Positions 14,157-21,600 of a stretch of DNA of 33,290 bases are shown one piece after another (position 1 is the stretch's first letter; each line of letters opens with the position of its first letter). The translations under genes and the position numbers were made by a program. Source of the stretch: an uncultured Oscillospiraceae bacterium. GTDB taxonomy: Bacteria > Bacillota > Clostridia > Oscillospirales > Oscillospiraceae. The DNA lies in NCBI GenBank assembly GCA_905234425.1, contig CAJOHR010000019.1, forward strand, positions 34,535-67,824, read 5' to 3'. Under the pieces are notes generated by a model, which saw only the letters and a list, made by a program, of their open reading frames with translations, was not told the origin of the DNA and did no database searches.

Positions 14157-14315
14157 TCACTTGTCCTTGTCGGGAAGGAGCTCCTTGACCTTCTCAATGG
14201 CCCCCAGGGCCTCCTTGGGGTCGATGTCCTTGGCCTTTTCGACCACCTCTTTCACGACCTCCTGCACCTTCTCGTCATCCTTGAGCTTGTTGATGGTATC
14301 CACAATGTTATCCAC
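14157..14315 (-). CDS. Small charged helical protein, 52 aa
   Basis: Starts at GTG 14315 (VDNIVDTINKLKDDEK when read literally) with AAAGGGGG upstream. The whole protein is Lys/Glu/Asp/Val-rich with heptad-like spacing (VQEVVKEVVEKAKDI, ALGAIEKVKELL) and should be two amphipathic helices joined by DIDPKE. There is no Cys, signal or membrane segment. Tiny proteins of this style occur as hypotheticals in Oscillospiraceae; the function is unknown. A strong dedicated promoter at 14350-14379, inside the 3' end of htpG, and a GC-rich hairpin after the stop make it a single-gene unit. Reading frame and start are supported by the promoter and ribosome binding site rather than by recognised homology. 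Confidence 0.65.
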   Translation of the reverse strand: MDNIVDTINKLKDDEKVQEVVKEVVEKAKDIDPKEALGAIEKVKELLPDKDK

Positions 14316-14349
14316 AACAGCACGCCCCCTTTCCTTTCAGGATATCTCT

Positions 14350-14379
14350 ATTATATCGGCAAAATACGGGGGCTGTCAA
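14350..14379 (-). promoter_or_regulatory. Promoter of the 52-aa protein gene
   Basis: TTGACA (14374-14379) and TATAAT (14350-14355), both consensus, separated by 18 nt. It lies immediately downstream of, and abutting, the htpG stop region at 14388. Confidence 0.75.
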
Positions 14380-14387
14380 CCGGTTTC

Positions 14388-16298
14388 TTATACCATCAGA
14401 CCGCAGACCAGATCCGTGTAGGCGCTGGGGTCCTCCAGGGGCAGGTCGGCGATGAGCAGCGCCTGGGCATAGAGGAGCTTCGCGTAGTTCCCGGCCTTCT
14501 CCTTATCGGTTTCAAAGGCGTTTTTCAGGGCCGCGAAGGCGGCATGATCAGCGTTGAGCTCCAGGATCCGGCCCGTGTGGAGGCCCGTGTCTCCGGGAGA
14601 CACCCGGTTGAGGTACTTCTCCATCTCGAAGCTCAAGCCGGAATCGGGCACCAGGCACACGGGGTGGCTCCGGAGCTTGTTGGAGAGCCGGACCTCCTTG
14701 AGCTTGTCTCCCATGGTCTCCTTGACGAATTCCAGCAGCTCCTTGTTCTCCTCGGTCTCCTGCTGCTTCTCCGCCTTCTCCTCCTCGGTCTCCAGGCCCA
14801 GGTCCTCGGCGGAAACGGAGCGGAATTCCTTCTCATTGTAGGTCATGAGCGTCTGCATGATGAACTCGTCCACCTCGTCGGTGAGCAGGAGGATATCGTA
14901 GCCCCGATCCCGAACAGGCTCCGTCTGGGGCAGCTGGGACAGCTTCGTCCGGCTCTCTCCGGCGGCGTAGTAGATATATTTCTGGTCCGCGCCCATCTTC
15001 TCCACGTACTCGCTGAGGGACACGTACTTCTCTTCCTTCTCGCTCCAGAACAGCAGCAGGTCCTTCAGGTCCTCCTTGTGGGCGCCGTAGTCGGAGACCA
15101 CGCCGTACTTGAGCTGGATGCCGAAGGTCTCGAAGAACTTCTCGTACTTCTCCCGGTCGTTCGTCATGCACTTCGTCAGCTCGGACTTGATCTTCTTCTC
15201 CAGATTGGAGGCGATCCGCCGGAGCTGGCGGTCGTGCTGGAGCATCTCACGGGAGATGTTCAGGCTCAGATCCTGGGAATCCACCACGCCCCTCACAAAG
15301 CTGTAGTAATCGGGCAGCAGGTCCTCGCAGGTCTCCATGATCAGCACGCCGGAGGTGTAGAGCTGGAGGCCCTTCCTGTACTCCTTGGTGTAGTAGTCAA
15401 AGGGGGCTCTGGCAGGGATATACAGCAGGGTCTGATAGGTGACGGCGCCCTCCACGCTGGCACTGATCCGCATGGCCGGCTTCTCAAAGTCGGAGAACTT
15501 CGACATGTAGAACTGATCGTACTCCTCGTCCGTCACGTCGCCCTTTTTCTTCTGCCAGATGGGGACCATGGAGTTCATGGTCTCGTCCTCGGTGTAGCTC
15601 TCGTAGTCCGTCTTTTTCTCCCCGTTTTCGTCCTCGGACTCCACAGGCCGGGACTTGGTCACCTCCATGCGGATGGGATACCGGATATAGTCGGAGTACT
15701 TCTTCACCAGGTTCTCCAGGGTGTACTGCTGGAGGTACTTGCCATAATCCTCGTCCTCGGTGTCGTTTTTCAGCTTCAGGATCACGTCGGTGCCCCAGGT
15801 ATCCCGCTCGCACTCGGTGACGGTGTAGCCGTCGGCGCCTGCGGACTGCCACATATAGGCCTGGTCCTCGCCGTACTTCTTCGTGATCACGGTCACATTG
15901 TCCGCCACCATGAAGGCCGAGTAGAAGCCCACGCCGAACTGGCCGATGATGTCCACGGCCTCGGAAGGCTCCTCCGCCTTCTGCATATCCTCCTTGAACT
16001 GGAGGGACCCGGACCGGGCGATGGTGCCCAGGTTCTTTTCCAGCTCCTCCTTGTCCATGCCGATGCCGTTGTCGGAGACCGTGAGCACCCGGCGGTCCTT
16101 GTCCACGGTTAGGCGGATCTCGAAATCGCTACGGCTCAGGCCCGTGTCCTCGGTCAGGCTCCGGTAGGCCAGCTTGTCGATGGCGTCGGAGGCGTTGGAG
16201 ATGATCTCCCGAAGAAAGATCTCCTTGTGGGTGTAGATGGAGTTGATCATCAGATCCAGCAGCCGCTTGGACTCCGCCTTGAACTGTTTCTTTGCCAT
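14388..16298 (-). CDS. htpG: Hsp90-family molecular chaperone HtpG
   Basis: Cytosolic ATP-dependent chaperone of 636 aa. GHKL ATPase motifs are visible: EIISNASDAIDKLAY near the N-terminus, DNGIGMDKEEL, and GQFGVGFYSAFMV. The middle domain has PFDYYTKEYRKGLQLY and a YSFVRGVVDSQDLSLNISRE motif; a C-terminal dimerisation domain follows. Length is typical. ATG 16298 has AGGAAG 9 nt upstream; the GTG at 16307 directly abuts that site and is less likely. It is a single gene with its own promoter and a perfect CIRCE operator (16338-16364), so it should belong to the HrcA heat-shock regulon. It is followed by the promoter of the 52-aa gene with no clear terminator. Confidence 0.97.
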   Translation of the reverse strand: MAKKQFKAESKRLLDLMINSIYTHKEIFLREIISNASDAIDKLAYRSLTEDTGLSRSDFEIRLTVDKDRRVLTVSDNGIGMDKEELEKNLGTIARSGSLQFKEDMQKAEEPSEAVDIIGQFGVGFYSAFMVADNVTVITKKYGEDQAYMWQSAGADGYTVTECERDTWGTDVILKLKNDTEDEDYGKYLQQYTLENLVKKYSDYIRYPIRMEVTKSRPVESEDENGEKKTDYESYTEDETMNSMVPIWQKKKGDVTDEEYDQFYMSKFSDFEKPAMRISASVEGAVTYQTLLYIPARAPFDYYTKEYRKGLQLYTSGVLIMETCEDLLPDYYSFVRGVVDSQDLSLNISREMLQHDRQLRRIASNLEKKIKSELTKCMTNDREKYEKFFETFGIQLKYGVVSDYGAHKEDLKDLLLFWSEKEEKYVSLSEYVEKMGADQKYIYYAAGESRTKLSQLPQTEPVRDRGYDILLLTDEVDEFIMQTLMTYNEKEFRSVSAEDLGLETEEEKAEKQQETEENKELLEFVKETMGDKLKEVRLSNKLRSHPVCLVPDSGLSFEMEKYLNRVSPGDTGLHTGRILELNADHAAFAALKNAFETDKEKAGNYAKLLYAQALLIADLPLEDPSAYTDLVCGLMV

Positions 16299-16337
16299 TA
16301 TGAACACTTCCTAAAAAATAGTATACAGAAAAAATGG

Positions 16338-16364
16338 TTAGCACTCTTTCTCGTCGAGTGCTAA
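16338..16364. promoter_or_regulatory. CIRCE operator (HrcA binding site)
   Basis: TTAGCACTC, nine bases, GAGTGCTAA: an exact match to the CIRCE consensus. It lies 4 nt downstream of the htpG -10 box, covering the transcription start and early leader, the usual position for HrcA repression. Confidence 0.95.
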
Positions 16365-16368
16365 CCAT

Positions 16369-16397
16369 ACTATAATCCATCCCGATGCAATTTGCAA
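16369..16397 (-). promoter_or_regulatory. Sigma-A promoter of htpG
   Basis: TTGCAA (16392-16397), 17-nt spacer, TATAGT (16369-16374) on the minus strand, directly upstream of CIRCE. No terminator is seen between the DUF815 stop (16442) and this promoter. Confidence 0.7.
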
Positions 16398-16441
16398 GAG
16401 GGAATTTTGAATAGTTTGTGAATCTTGGGGCGCTTATGAAA

Positions 16442-17656
16442 TTAAAGCTCCTCCGCCGCCGTCTTTCCCGCCAGATGCTCCGCCAGCTGCATGGCCACCC
16501 GGGGCGTCCGGCTGCCGTGGCGGAGCTCCCAGTGGTTGGCCTCCACCCGGATGTCGTAGTCGGACAGGGGCACGTTTTTCCTGTGGCACAGCTCCAGGAC
16601 CATGTCGGTGTAGCGCCGCTTGTCCAGGGCCAGATAGGCGATCCGCAGGCCGAACCGGTCGGACAGGCTGGAGTGCTCCTCCAGGGTCTCCTTGGCGTGG
16701 ACGTCGTCCCCCTGCCGGTCGGAGAACCGCTCCCGGACCATGTGGCGGCGGTTGGAGGTCACATAGATGACCACGTTGTCCGGCCGCCGCTCCAGGCCGC
16801 CCTCCAGGGCCGTTTTCAGCGCGGAAAAGGCCTTGTCCTCCTGGTCGAAGGACAGGTCGTCAATGTAGATGATGAACTTCTGGGTGTGGGTCCCCAGCTC
16901 TCTTGTCAGCACCGTCAGCTCCGCCAGGGAGCTCTTGGCGATCTGGATCAGCCGGAGGTTATAGAACTCCGGCACGGTGAGCATGCTCTTGACCGTGGCG
17001 GACTTTCCCGTTCCGCTGTCCCCGTAGAGCAGCACGTTGTTGGCCTGCCGGCCCCGCATGAGGATCCTGGTGTTCTCCAGAACTGCGTTCCGCTGGGCCT
17101 CGTAGCCGATCATGGAGCCGGCCTCCATGGCGTCGAGCTCCTTCACGGGATAGAGCTGCCGCTTCTCCCAGTAGAAGGCCCGGCCCAGAGCAAACATGCC
17201 GCAGCCGCTGCGCCGGTAGCTCTCGAAGATCTCCTCCTCCGTGAATTCCCGGCCCGGGGCCAGCTCGGGCAGGTTCTGGATGATGGAGCCGTACCGCTCG
17301 GAGATGGGCACGCAGGCGTCATAGATTTTCCGCTTCAGCGAGGCGCAGGTCACCTGTCCCACCCCCGACAGCCGCCGGATATCCAGGGCCGCCGCGTCCA
17401 GCAAAGCCTGGGAGGCGGTTCCCGCCGCCACGGCGTTGCCCACAAAGCTCTTGTCAAACTTGAGATGCCAGCTCAGGCACTCCGACAGGGAGACATACCC
17501 GGCGCTGTAGACGCTGTGGATCAGGTCCCCATAGCCCCGCAGCATATCCTCCGGCGCCTTCGCCCCGGCGAGGGCCAGCAGGCTCCGGACCGGCTCCGTC
17601 TCCAGAATATTCTTATACACGCACAGACTCATGAGCTTCGCACGGATCAATTCCAT
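16442..17656 (-). CDS. DUF815-family AAA ATPase
   Basis: A 404-aa cytosolic protein. The C-terminal half is a P-loop ATPase with Walker A GDSGTGKSA (near residue 215) and Walker B FIIYIDDLSFD, followed by VIYVTSNRRH (sensor-1-like) and a conserved DRFGLRIAY segment. These are hallmarks of DUF815 ATPases, a family of unknown function related to AAA+ proteins. The helical N-terminal half is not recognised. ATG 17656 has AAGGAGG with 8-nt spacing. An in-frame ATG at 17680 lies upstream of that site and is disfavoured. It is divergent from the ABC-F gene, with a shared intergenic region of about 115 nt carrying both promoters. It probably forms a single-gene unit. Confidence 0.9.
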   Translation of the reverse strand: MELIRAKLMSLCVYKNILETEPVRSLLALAGAKAPEDMLRGYGDLIHSVYSAGYVSLSECLSWHLKFDKSFVGNAVAAGTASQALLDAAALDIRRLSGVGQVTCASLKRKIYDACVPISERYGSIIQNLPELAPGREFTEEEIFESYRRSGCGMFALGRAFYWEKRQLYPVKELDAMEAGSMIGYEAQRNAVLENTRILMRGRQANNVLLYGDSGTGKSATVKSMLTVPEFYNLRLIQIAKSSLAELTVLTRELGTHTQKFIIYIDDLSFDQEDKAFSALKTALEGGLERRPDNVVIYVTSNRRHMVRERFSDRQGDDVHAKETLEEHSSLSDRFGLRIAYLALDKRRYTDMVLELCHRKNVPLSDYDIRVEANHWELRHGSRTPRVAMQLAEHLAGKTAAEEL

Positions 17657-17678
17657 CCCCGTCGCCTCCTTTTCCTCC

Positions 17679-17707
17679 ATTGTACCACGATTTATTTGCA
17701 GAAACAA
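17679..17707 (-). promoter_or_regulatory. Promoter of the DUF815 gene
   Basis: TTGTTT (17702-17707), 17-nt spacer, TACAAT (17679-17684) with TGG before the -10. It is back to back with the ABC-F promoter. Confidence 0.6.
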
Positions 17708-17731
17708 CTTTATCTTGGGGCAAAAACATGG

Positions 17732-17737
17732 TATAAT
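17732..17737 (+). promoter_or_regulatory. Extended -10 promoter of the ABC-F gene
   Basis: Consensus TATAAT preceded by TGG. A weak -35 (TTTATC or TTATCT) lies 16-17 nt upstream. The start codon at 17772 follows about 28 nt after the predicted start. Confidence 0.55.
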
Positions 17738-17771
17738 GCGAAACGTATTTTTACTCAAAGGATGAATATTC

Positions 17772-19370
17772 ATGATCACAGTCACAAATCTGGGGGTCCA
17801 GTACGGCGGAAGCGTCCTGTTTCAGCACGCGGATCTCCAATTCAACGCCGGGAACTGCTACGGCATCATCGGCGCCAACGGCGCGGGCAAGTCCACCCTG
17901 CTCCGGATTCTGGCCGGCGCCGAGGATTCCACGAACGGCCAGGTGGACGTCAAGCCCGGAGTCCGCATGTCCGTTTTGCAGCAGGACCAGTTCCAGTACG
18001 ACGAATACTCCGTGCTGGACACGGTCATCATGGGAAACCGGCGGCTCTACGACATCGGCAAGCAGAAGGACGCCCTCTATGAAAAGCCGGATTTCACCGA
18101 CGAGGACGGCATTCTGGCCTCGGAGCTGGAGGCGGAATTCGCCGAGCTGGGAGGCTGGGAGGCCGAATCCGACGCCTCCCGGATGCTCCAGGGCCTGGGC
18201 ATCCCCGTAGAGGACCACGAAAAACGTATGGGCGACATGGACGGCCGGGACAAGGTGAAGGTGCTTCTGGCCCAAGCCCTCTTTGGGGAGCCGGATATCG
18301 TCATGCTGGACGAGCCCACCAACAACCTGGACGAAAGCTCCATCGAGTGGCTGGAGGACTTCCTGCTGGACTTCCCCAACATGGTCATTGTGGTGAGTCA
18401 CGACCGGTATTTCCTCAACACGGTCTGCACCCACATCGTGGATATCGACTACGGGAAAATCAAGATGTACGTGGGTAACTACGACTTCTGGTACGAGTCC
18501 TCCCAGCTGGTCCAGTCCCTGATCCGGAACCAGAACAAGCGGAACGAGGAGAAGATCCAGGAGCTGCAGACCTTTATCGCCCGGTTCTCGGCCAACAAAT
18601 CGAAGTCACGGCAGGCCACCTCCCGGCGCAAGCTCCTGGAAAAGCTGACCATCGAGGAGCTTCCCGCCTCCTCCCGACGCTATCCCTTCGTGGGCTTCAA
18701 GCCCGATCGGGAGGTGGGCAAGGATATTCTGTTCGTCACGGATCTCAGTAAGACCGTGGACGGGGTGAAGGTCCTGGACCACGTGCGCTTCACGGTGAAC
18801 AAAAATGACAAAATCGCCTTTGTGGGCGCCAACGAGATCGCCCAGACCACCCTGTTCAAGATCCTCATGGAAGAGCTGGAGCCCGACGAAGGCAGTATCA
18901 AATGGGGCGTCTCCACCTCCCGGAGCTACTTCCCCAAGGACAACACCGCGTTCTTCGAGGACTGCCCCTATAACATGATCGACTGGATGCGCCAGTGGTC
19001 CGAGGACCAGAGCGAGACCTACCTCCGGGGCTTCCTGGGCAGGATGCTCTTCTCAGGAGAGGACGTCTACAAAAACGTCCAGGTCCTTTCCGGCGGCGAA
19101 AAGGTCCGGTGCATGCTTTCCCGGATGATGCTCTCCGGGGCCAACGTGCTCCTGGTGGACCAGCCCACCAACCATCTGGATCTGGAGTCCATCACCGCCG
19201 TAAACAACGGCCTCACCGCCTTCCCCGGGAACATCCTCTTTGCCAGCCACGACCACGAGCTGGTGGAGACCGTGGCCAACCGGATCATCGAGATCCACGA
19301 GGACGGCACCATCACGGACCGGGCCTGCACCTACGACGAATACCTGGAATGGAAAAAGCGCCAGGCATAG
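17772..19370 (+). CDS. ABC-F family ATPase (YkpA/YbiT-like)
   Basis: A soluble 532-aa tandem ABC ATPase without membrane helices; ABC-F proteins act on ribosomes as translation factors or protect them from antibiotics. Domain 1 has a normal Walker A (GANGAGKST) and Walker B (IVMLDEPTNNLD) but a degenerate signature (MDGRDK). Domain 2 has a degenerate Walker A (GANEIAQTT, the Lys being Gln), a Gln for the catalytic Glu (LLVDQPTNHLD) and a normal signature (LSGGEK). All three changes fall on the same composite nucleotide site. An inter-domain linker rich in Lys/Arg/Glu (about 255-305) matches the P-site tRNA-interaction motif region. ATG 17772 has AAAGGA upstream. The resistance-type role seems less likely than a housekeeping one, but this is not decided. 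Confidence 0.92.
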   Translation: MITVTNLGVQYGGSVLFQHADLQFNAGNCYGIIGANGAGKSTLLRILAGAEDSTNGQVDVKPGVRMSVLQQDQFQYDEYSVLDTVIMGNRRLYDIGKQKDALYEKPDFTDEDGILASELEAEFAELGGWEAESDASRMLQGLGIPVEDHEKRMGDMDGRDKVKVLLAQALFGEPDIVMLDEPTNNLDESSIEWLEDFLLDFPNMVIVVSHDRYFLNTVCTHIVDIDYGKIKMYVGNYDFWYESSQLVQSLIRNQNKRNEEKIQELQTFIARFSANKSKSRQATSRRKLLEKLTIEELPASSRRYPFVGFKPDREVGKDILFVTDLSKTVDGVKVLDHVRFTVNKNDKIAFVGANEIAQTTLFKILMEELEPDEGSIKWGVSTSRSYFPKDNTAFFEDCPYNMIDWMRQWSEDQSETYLRGFLGRMLFSGEDVYKNVQVLSGGEKVRCMLSRMMLSGANVLLVDQPTNHLDLESITAVNNGLTAFPGNILFASHDHELVETVANRIIEIHEDGTITDRACTYDEYLEWKKRQA

Positions 19371-19385
19371 GATTCCTTCCATTCC

Positions 19386-19448
19386 TGTCATTCTGAGGAA
19401 CGAAGTGACGAAGAATCTAAAGATCCTTCGCTTACGCTCAGGATGACA
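19386..19448. repeat. Dispersed palindromic repeat, copy 3 (minimal form)
   Basis: TGTCATTCTGAGGAACG on the left and CGCTCAGGATGACA on the right, with the arms almost touching (AATCT-AA-AGAT). It is inverted relative to copies 1, 2 and 4 and lacks their central spacer, making it a nearly perfect hairpin between the ABC-F stop and ridA. Confidence 0.8.
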
Positions 19449-19492
19449 TATGAAAACAAACATCGATCATAACAGAAAGAGGGTATTATAAT

Positions 19493-19870
19493 ATGAAAAA
19501 CGTGATCTTTGCGGAAAAGGCTCCCGCCGCGGTGGGGCCCTACTCCCACGCCATCGACTGCGGCAATCTGGTGTTCCTCTCCGGCCAGATCCCCCTGGTG
19601 CCGGAAACAGGCCTGATTGCCGAGGGCGGCATCGAGGTCCAGACCCGGCAGATGATGGCCAACATTGGGGCCGTGCTGGAGGCTGCCGGCATGACCTTCG
19701 ACAATGTAGTGAAAACCACCGTGTTTATGACCGATCTCGGGGACTTCACAACCTTCAACGAGATCTACGCCGAGTACTTCCCCAAAAATCCCCCGGCCCG
19801 CTCCTGCGTAGGCATTGCGGCCCTGCCCAAGGGCGCTCTGGTGGAGTGCGAGTGCGTCTGCGTCAAATAA
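19493..19870 (+). CDS. ridA: RidA-family enamine/imine deaminase
   Basis: A 125-aa YjgF/YER057c/UK114 protein that hydrolyses reactive 2-aminoacrylate and related enamines from pyridoxal-phosphate enzymes. The family residues are in place: Tyr17 in GPYSHA, Arg103 in PARSCVG, Glu120 in VECECV. It also has LVFLSGQIPLVP and VVKTTVFMTDL. It is full length, cytosolic and normally trimeric. ATG 19493 has AGAGGG upstream. It is followed 16 nt later by argF, which suggests co-transcription. A functional link (a safeguard next to ornithine/arginine metabolism) is plausible but not proven. Palindromic repeat copy 3 precedes it. Confidence 0.96.
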   Translation: MKNVIFAEKAPAAVGPYSHAIDCGNLVFLSGQIPLVPETGLIAEGGIEVQTRQMMANIGAVLEAAGMTFDNVVKTTVFMTDLGDFTTFNEIYAEYFPKNPPARSCVGIAALPKGALVECECVCVK

Positions 19871-19886
19871 GGAGGGAGAGAATAAT

Positions 19887-20885
19887 ATGCCTGTCAATCT
19901 GAAGGGACGCTCGTTCCTGACCCTGATGGATTTCACCCCGGAAGAGATCCGGTATCTCCTGGACCTGAGCCACGACCTGAAGCGGAAAAAACGGGCCGGG
20001 ATCCAGGGCAGGACCCTCCGCGGTAAAAACGTGGTGCTGCTCTTTGAAAAGACCTCCACCCGGACCCGCTGCGCCTTTGAGACCGCCGTCCACGACGAGG
20101 GCGGCCAGGTGACCTATCTGGACCCCTCCGGCTCCCAGATGGGCAAGAAGGAATCCCTGGAGGACACGGCCAAGGTCCTGGGCCGCATGTTCGACGGCAT
20201 CGAGTACCGGGGCTATGAACAGTCCGTGGTGGAGGATCTGGCCAAATACTCCGGCGTGCCCGTGTTCAACGGCCTCACAGACGTGGACCATCCCACCCAG
20301 ATCCTGGCCGACATGATGACCATGGAGGAGCACATTGCCAAGCCTCTCGGCCGCTGCAAGGTGGTCTTTGTGGGCGACGTGCGGAACAACATGTGCTACG
20401 CCTGGATGTACGGCTGCGCCAAGCTGGGCATGACCTTCGTGGGCTACGGCCCCAAGGCTCTCATCGACCAGGTGGATGAGGCGGTGCTCGCCCGGGTGGA
20501 CGCGGTGGCCGCCGAGACCGGGGCCCATATCTCCCTCAGCGACGACATTGCCGCCATCCGGGGCGCCGACGTGCTCTACAGCGATATATGGGCCTCCATG
20601 GGCGAGGAGGATCAGATCCCGGACAGAGCAGCGCTCCTCTCCCCCTACCGGATCACCACGGAAACCCTGGCCGCCACGGGCAATCCCGAGGTGAAGTTCA
20701 TGCACTGCCTCCCCTCCTTCCACGACTTTGAGACGAAGATGGCCAAGGAGTGGATGGAAAAGGGCGTGGACATCCGGGAGGTCTCCGACGAGGTGTTCCG
20801 GGGCCCCAGCTCCATCGTCTTTGACGAGGCGGAAAACCGGCTCCACACCATCAAGGCCGTGATCGTGGCCATGATCGGCGCATGA
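19887..20885 (+). CDS. argF: Ornithine carbamoyltransferase
   Basis: Makes citrulline from ornithine and carbamoyl phosphate, or the reverse in arginine catabolism. 332 aa, full length. Carbamoyl-phosphate motif STRTR (57-61), HPTQ near 135, SMGEE, and the catalytic HCLPSFHDFE near 272 are intact. ATG 19887 has GGAGGGAG upstream; the in-frame upstream extension lies within ridA. No other arginine biosynthesis gene is in the window, so whether this is the biosynthetic (argF) or catabolic (arcB) form cannot be decided. Its stop overlaps the GNAT start by 4 nt (ATGA). Confidence 0.95.
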   Translation: MPVNLKGRSFLTLMDFTPEEIRYLLDLSHDLKRKKRAGIQGRTLRGKNVVLLFEKTSTRTRCAFETAVHDEGGQVTYLDPSGSQMGKKESLEDTAKVLGRMFDGIEYRGYEQSVVEDLAKYSGVPVFNGLTDVDHPTQILADMMTMEEHIAKPLGRCKVVFVGDVRNNMCYAWMYGCAKLGMTFVGYGPKALIDQVDEAVLARVDAVAAETGAHISLSDDIAAIRGADVLYSDIWASMGEEDQIPDRAALLSPYRITTETLAATGNPEVKFMHCLPSFHDFETKMAKEWMEKGVDIREVSDEVFRGPSSIVFDEAENRLHTIKAVIVAMIGA

Positions 20886-21361
20886 GCGGGGCAACCCATG
20901 TGCGGCCGGCGGAGGAACGGGACATTCCGGCCATTCTGGCGCTTCTGCGCCAGGTGAACCTGGTCCACCATGTAGGCCGGCCGGACCTGTTCAAGGTCAG
21001 CACAAAATACACCTCGGAGGAGCTCTCCGCCATCCTCCGGGACGAGGGAACCCCCGTGTTCGTCTGTGAGGACGAAACGGGACAGATCCTGGGCCACGCC
21101 TTCTGCATTTTCCAACAGATTCTGGGGGACAACATCCGCACAGATGTGAAAACCCTGTACATCGACGATATCTGCGTGGACGAAAACCACCGGGGCCTCC
21201 ATGTGGGAAGCGCCCTCTACGATCACGTCCTGGCCTTTGCCAGGGCGTCGGGGTGCTACAACGTGACGCTCAACGTCTGGTCCTGCAACACCGGGGCCAT
21301 GGCCTTCTACGAGGCCCTTGGCATGGTCCCTCAGAAGATCGGCATGGAGACCATTTTATAA
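20882..21361 (+). CDS. GNAT-family N-acetyltransferase
   Basis: A 159-aa single GNAT domain. It starts with a beta strand and helix (HVRPAEERDIPAILALLRQV), has the acetyl-CoA region around LYIDDICVDENHRGLHVGSAL (motif A; the Q/RxxGxG/A loop reads HRGLHVGS), and ends with NTGAMAFYEALGM (motif B). The acceptor cannot be predicted. It is translationally coupled to argF by an ATGA overlap, which hints at an amino-acid-type substrate or a ride on the same operon. It is cytosolic, with no signal or membrane segment. Confidence 0.9.
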   Translation: MSGATHVRPAEERDIPAILALLRQVNLVHHVGRPDLFKVSTKYTSEELSAILRDEGTPVFVCEDETGQILGHAFCIFQQILGDNIRTDVKTLYIDDICVDENHRGLHVGSALYDHVLAFARASGCYNVTLNVWSCNTGAMAFYEALGMVPQKIGMETIL

Positions 21362-21444
21362 GACGCGCTGCTTTTTCAAGCGTGGAGCATATATGAGGAT
21401 TGGGGTTTGTCGAGGTATATTGCGTTACCTGAGAGGTATGTTGC

Positions 21445-21523
21445 GTCATCCTGAGCGCAGCGAAGGATCTTTCCTTCCCGGTTGACGCAAGATTCTTCGT
21501 CGCTGCGCTCCTCAGAATGACAG
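21445..21523. repeat. Dispersed palindromic repeat, copy 4
   Basis: GTCATCCTGAGCGCAGCGAAGGATCTT on the left (first 20 bases resemble copies 1-3) and AAGATTCTTCGTCGCTGCG to TCAGAATGACAG on the right. The arm-specific GCGCAGCG/CGCTGCGC pair differs from the GCGTAAGCG of the other copies but keeps the pairing. It lies between convergent GNAT and ispH-rpsA genes. A near-duplicate GAGGTAT(A/G)TTGCGT just upstream is also seen. Confidence 0.8.
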
Positions 21524-21556
21524 GGGCACAACAGCGCCATCTCTGAACACAGCGAA

Positions 21557-21584
21557 AAGGCCAGGCCCGTTTGGGCCTGGCCTT
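21557..21584. terminator. Bidirectional terminator between GNAT and ispH-rpsA
   Basis: A perfect 12-bp stem, AAGGCCAGGCCC with GGGCCTGGCCTT, and a GTTT loop. The minus side continues TTTTCGC and the plus side TTCTTGATT. It lies 16 nt after the ispH-rpsA stop. Confidence 0.8.
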
Positions 21585-21600
21585 CTTGATTATATGGGGA

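Noticed and set aside
14061..16112. 683-codon open frame on the plus strand opposite htpG
   Set aside because: Leu/Val/His/Gly-rich antisense of htpG, no family features; it also begins inside the toxin terminator.
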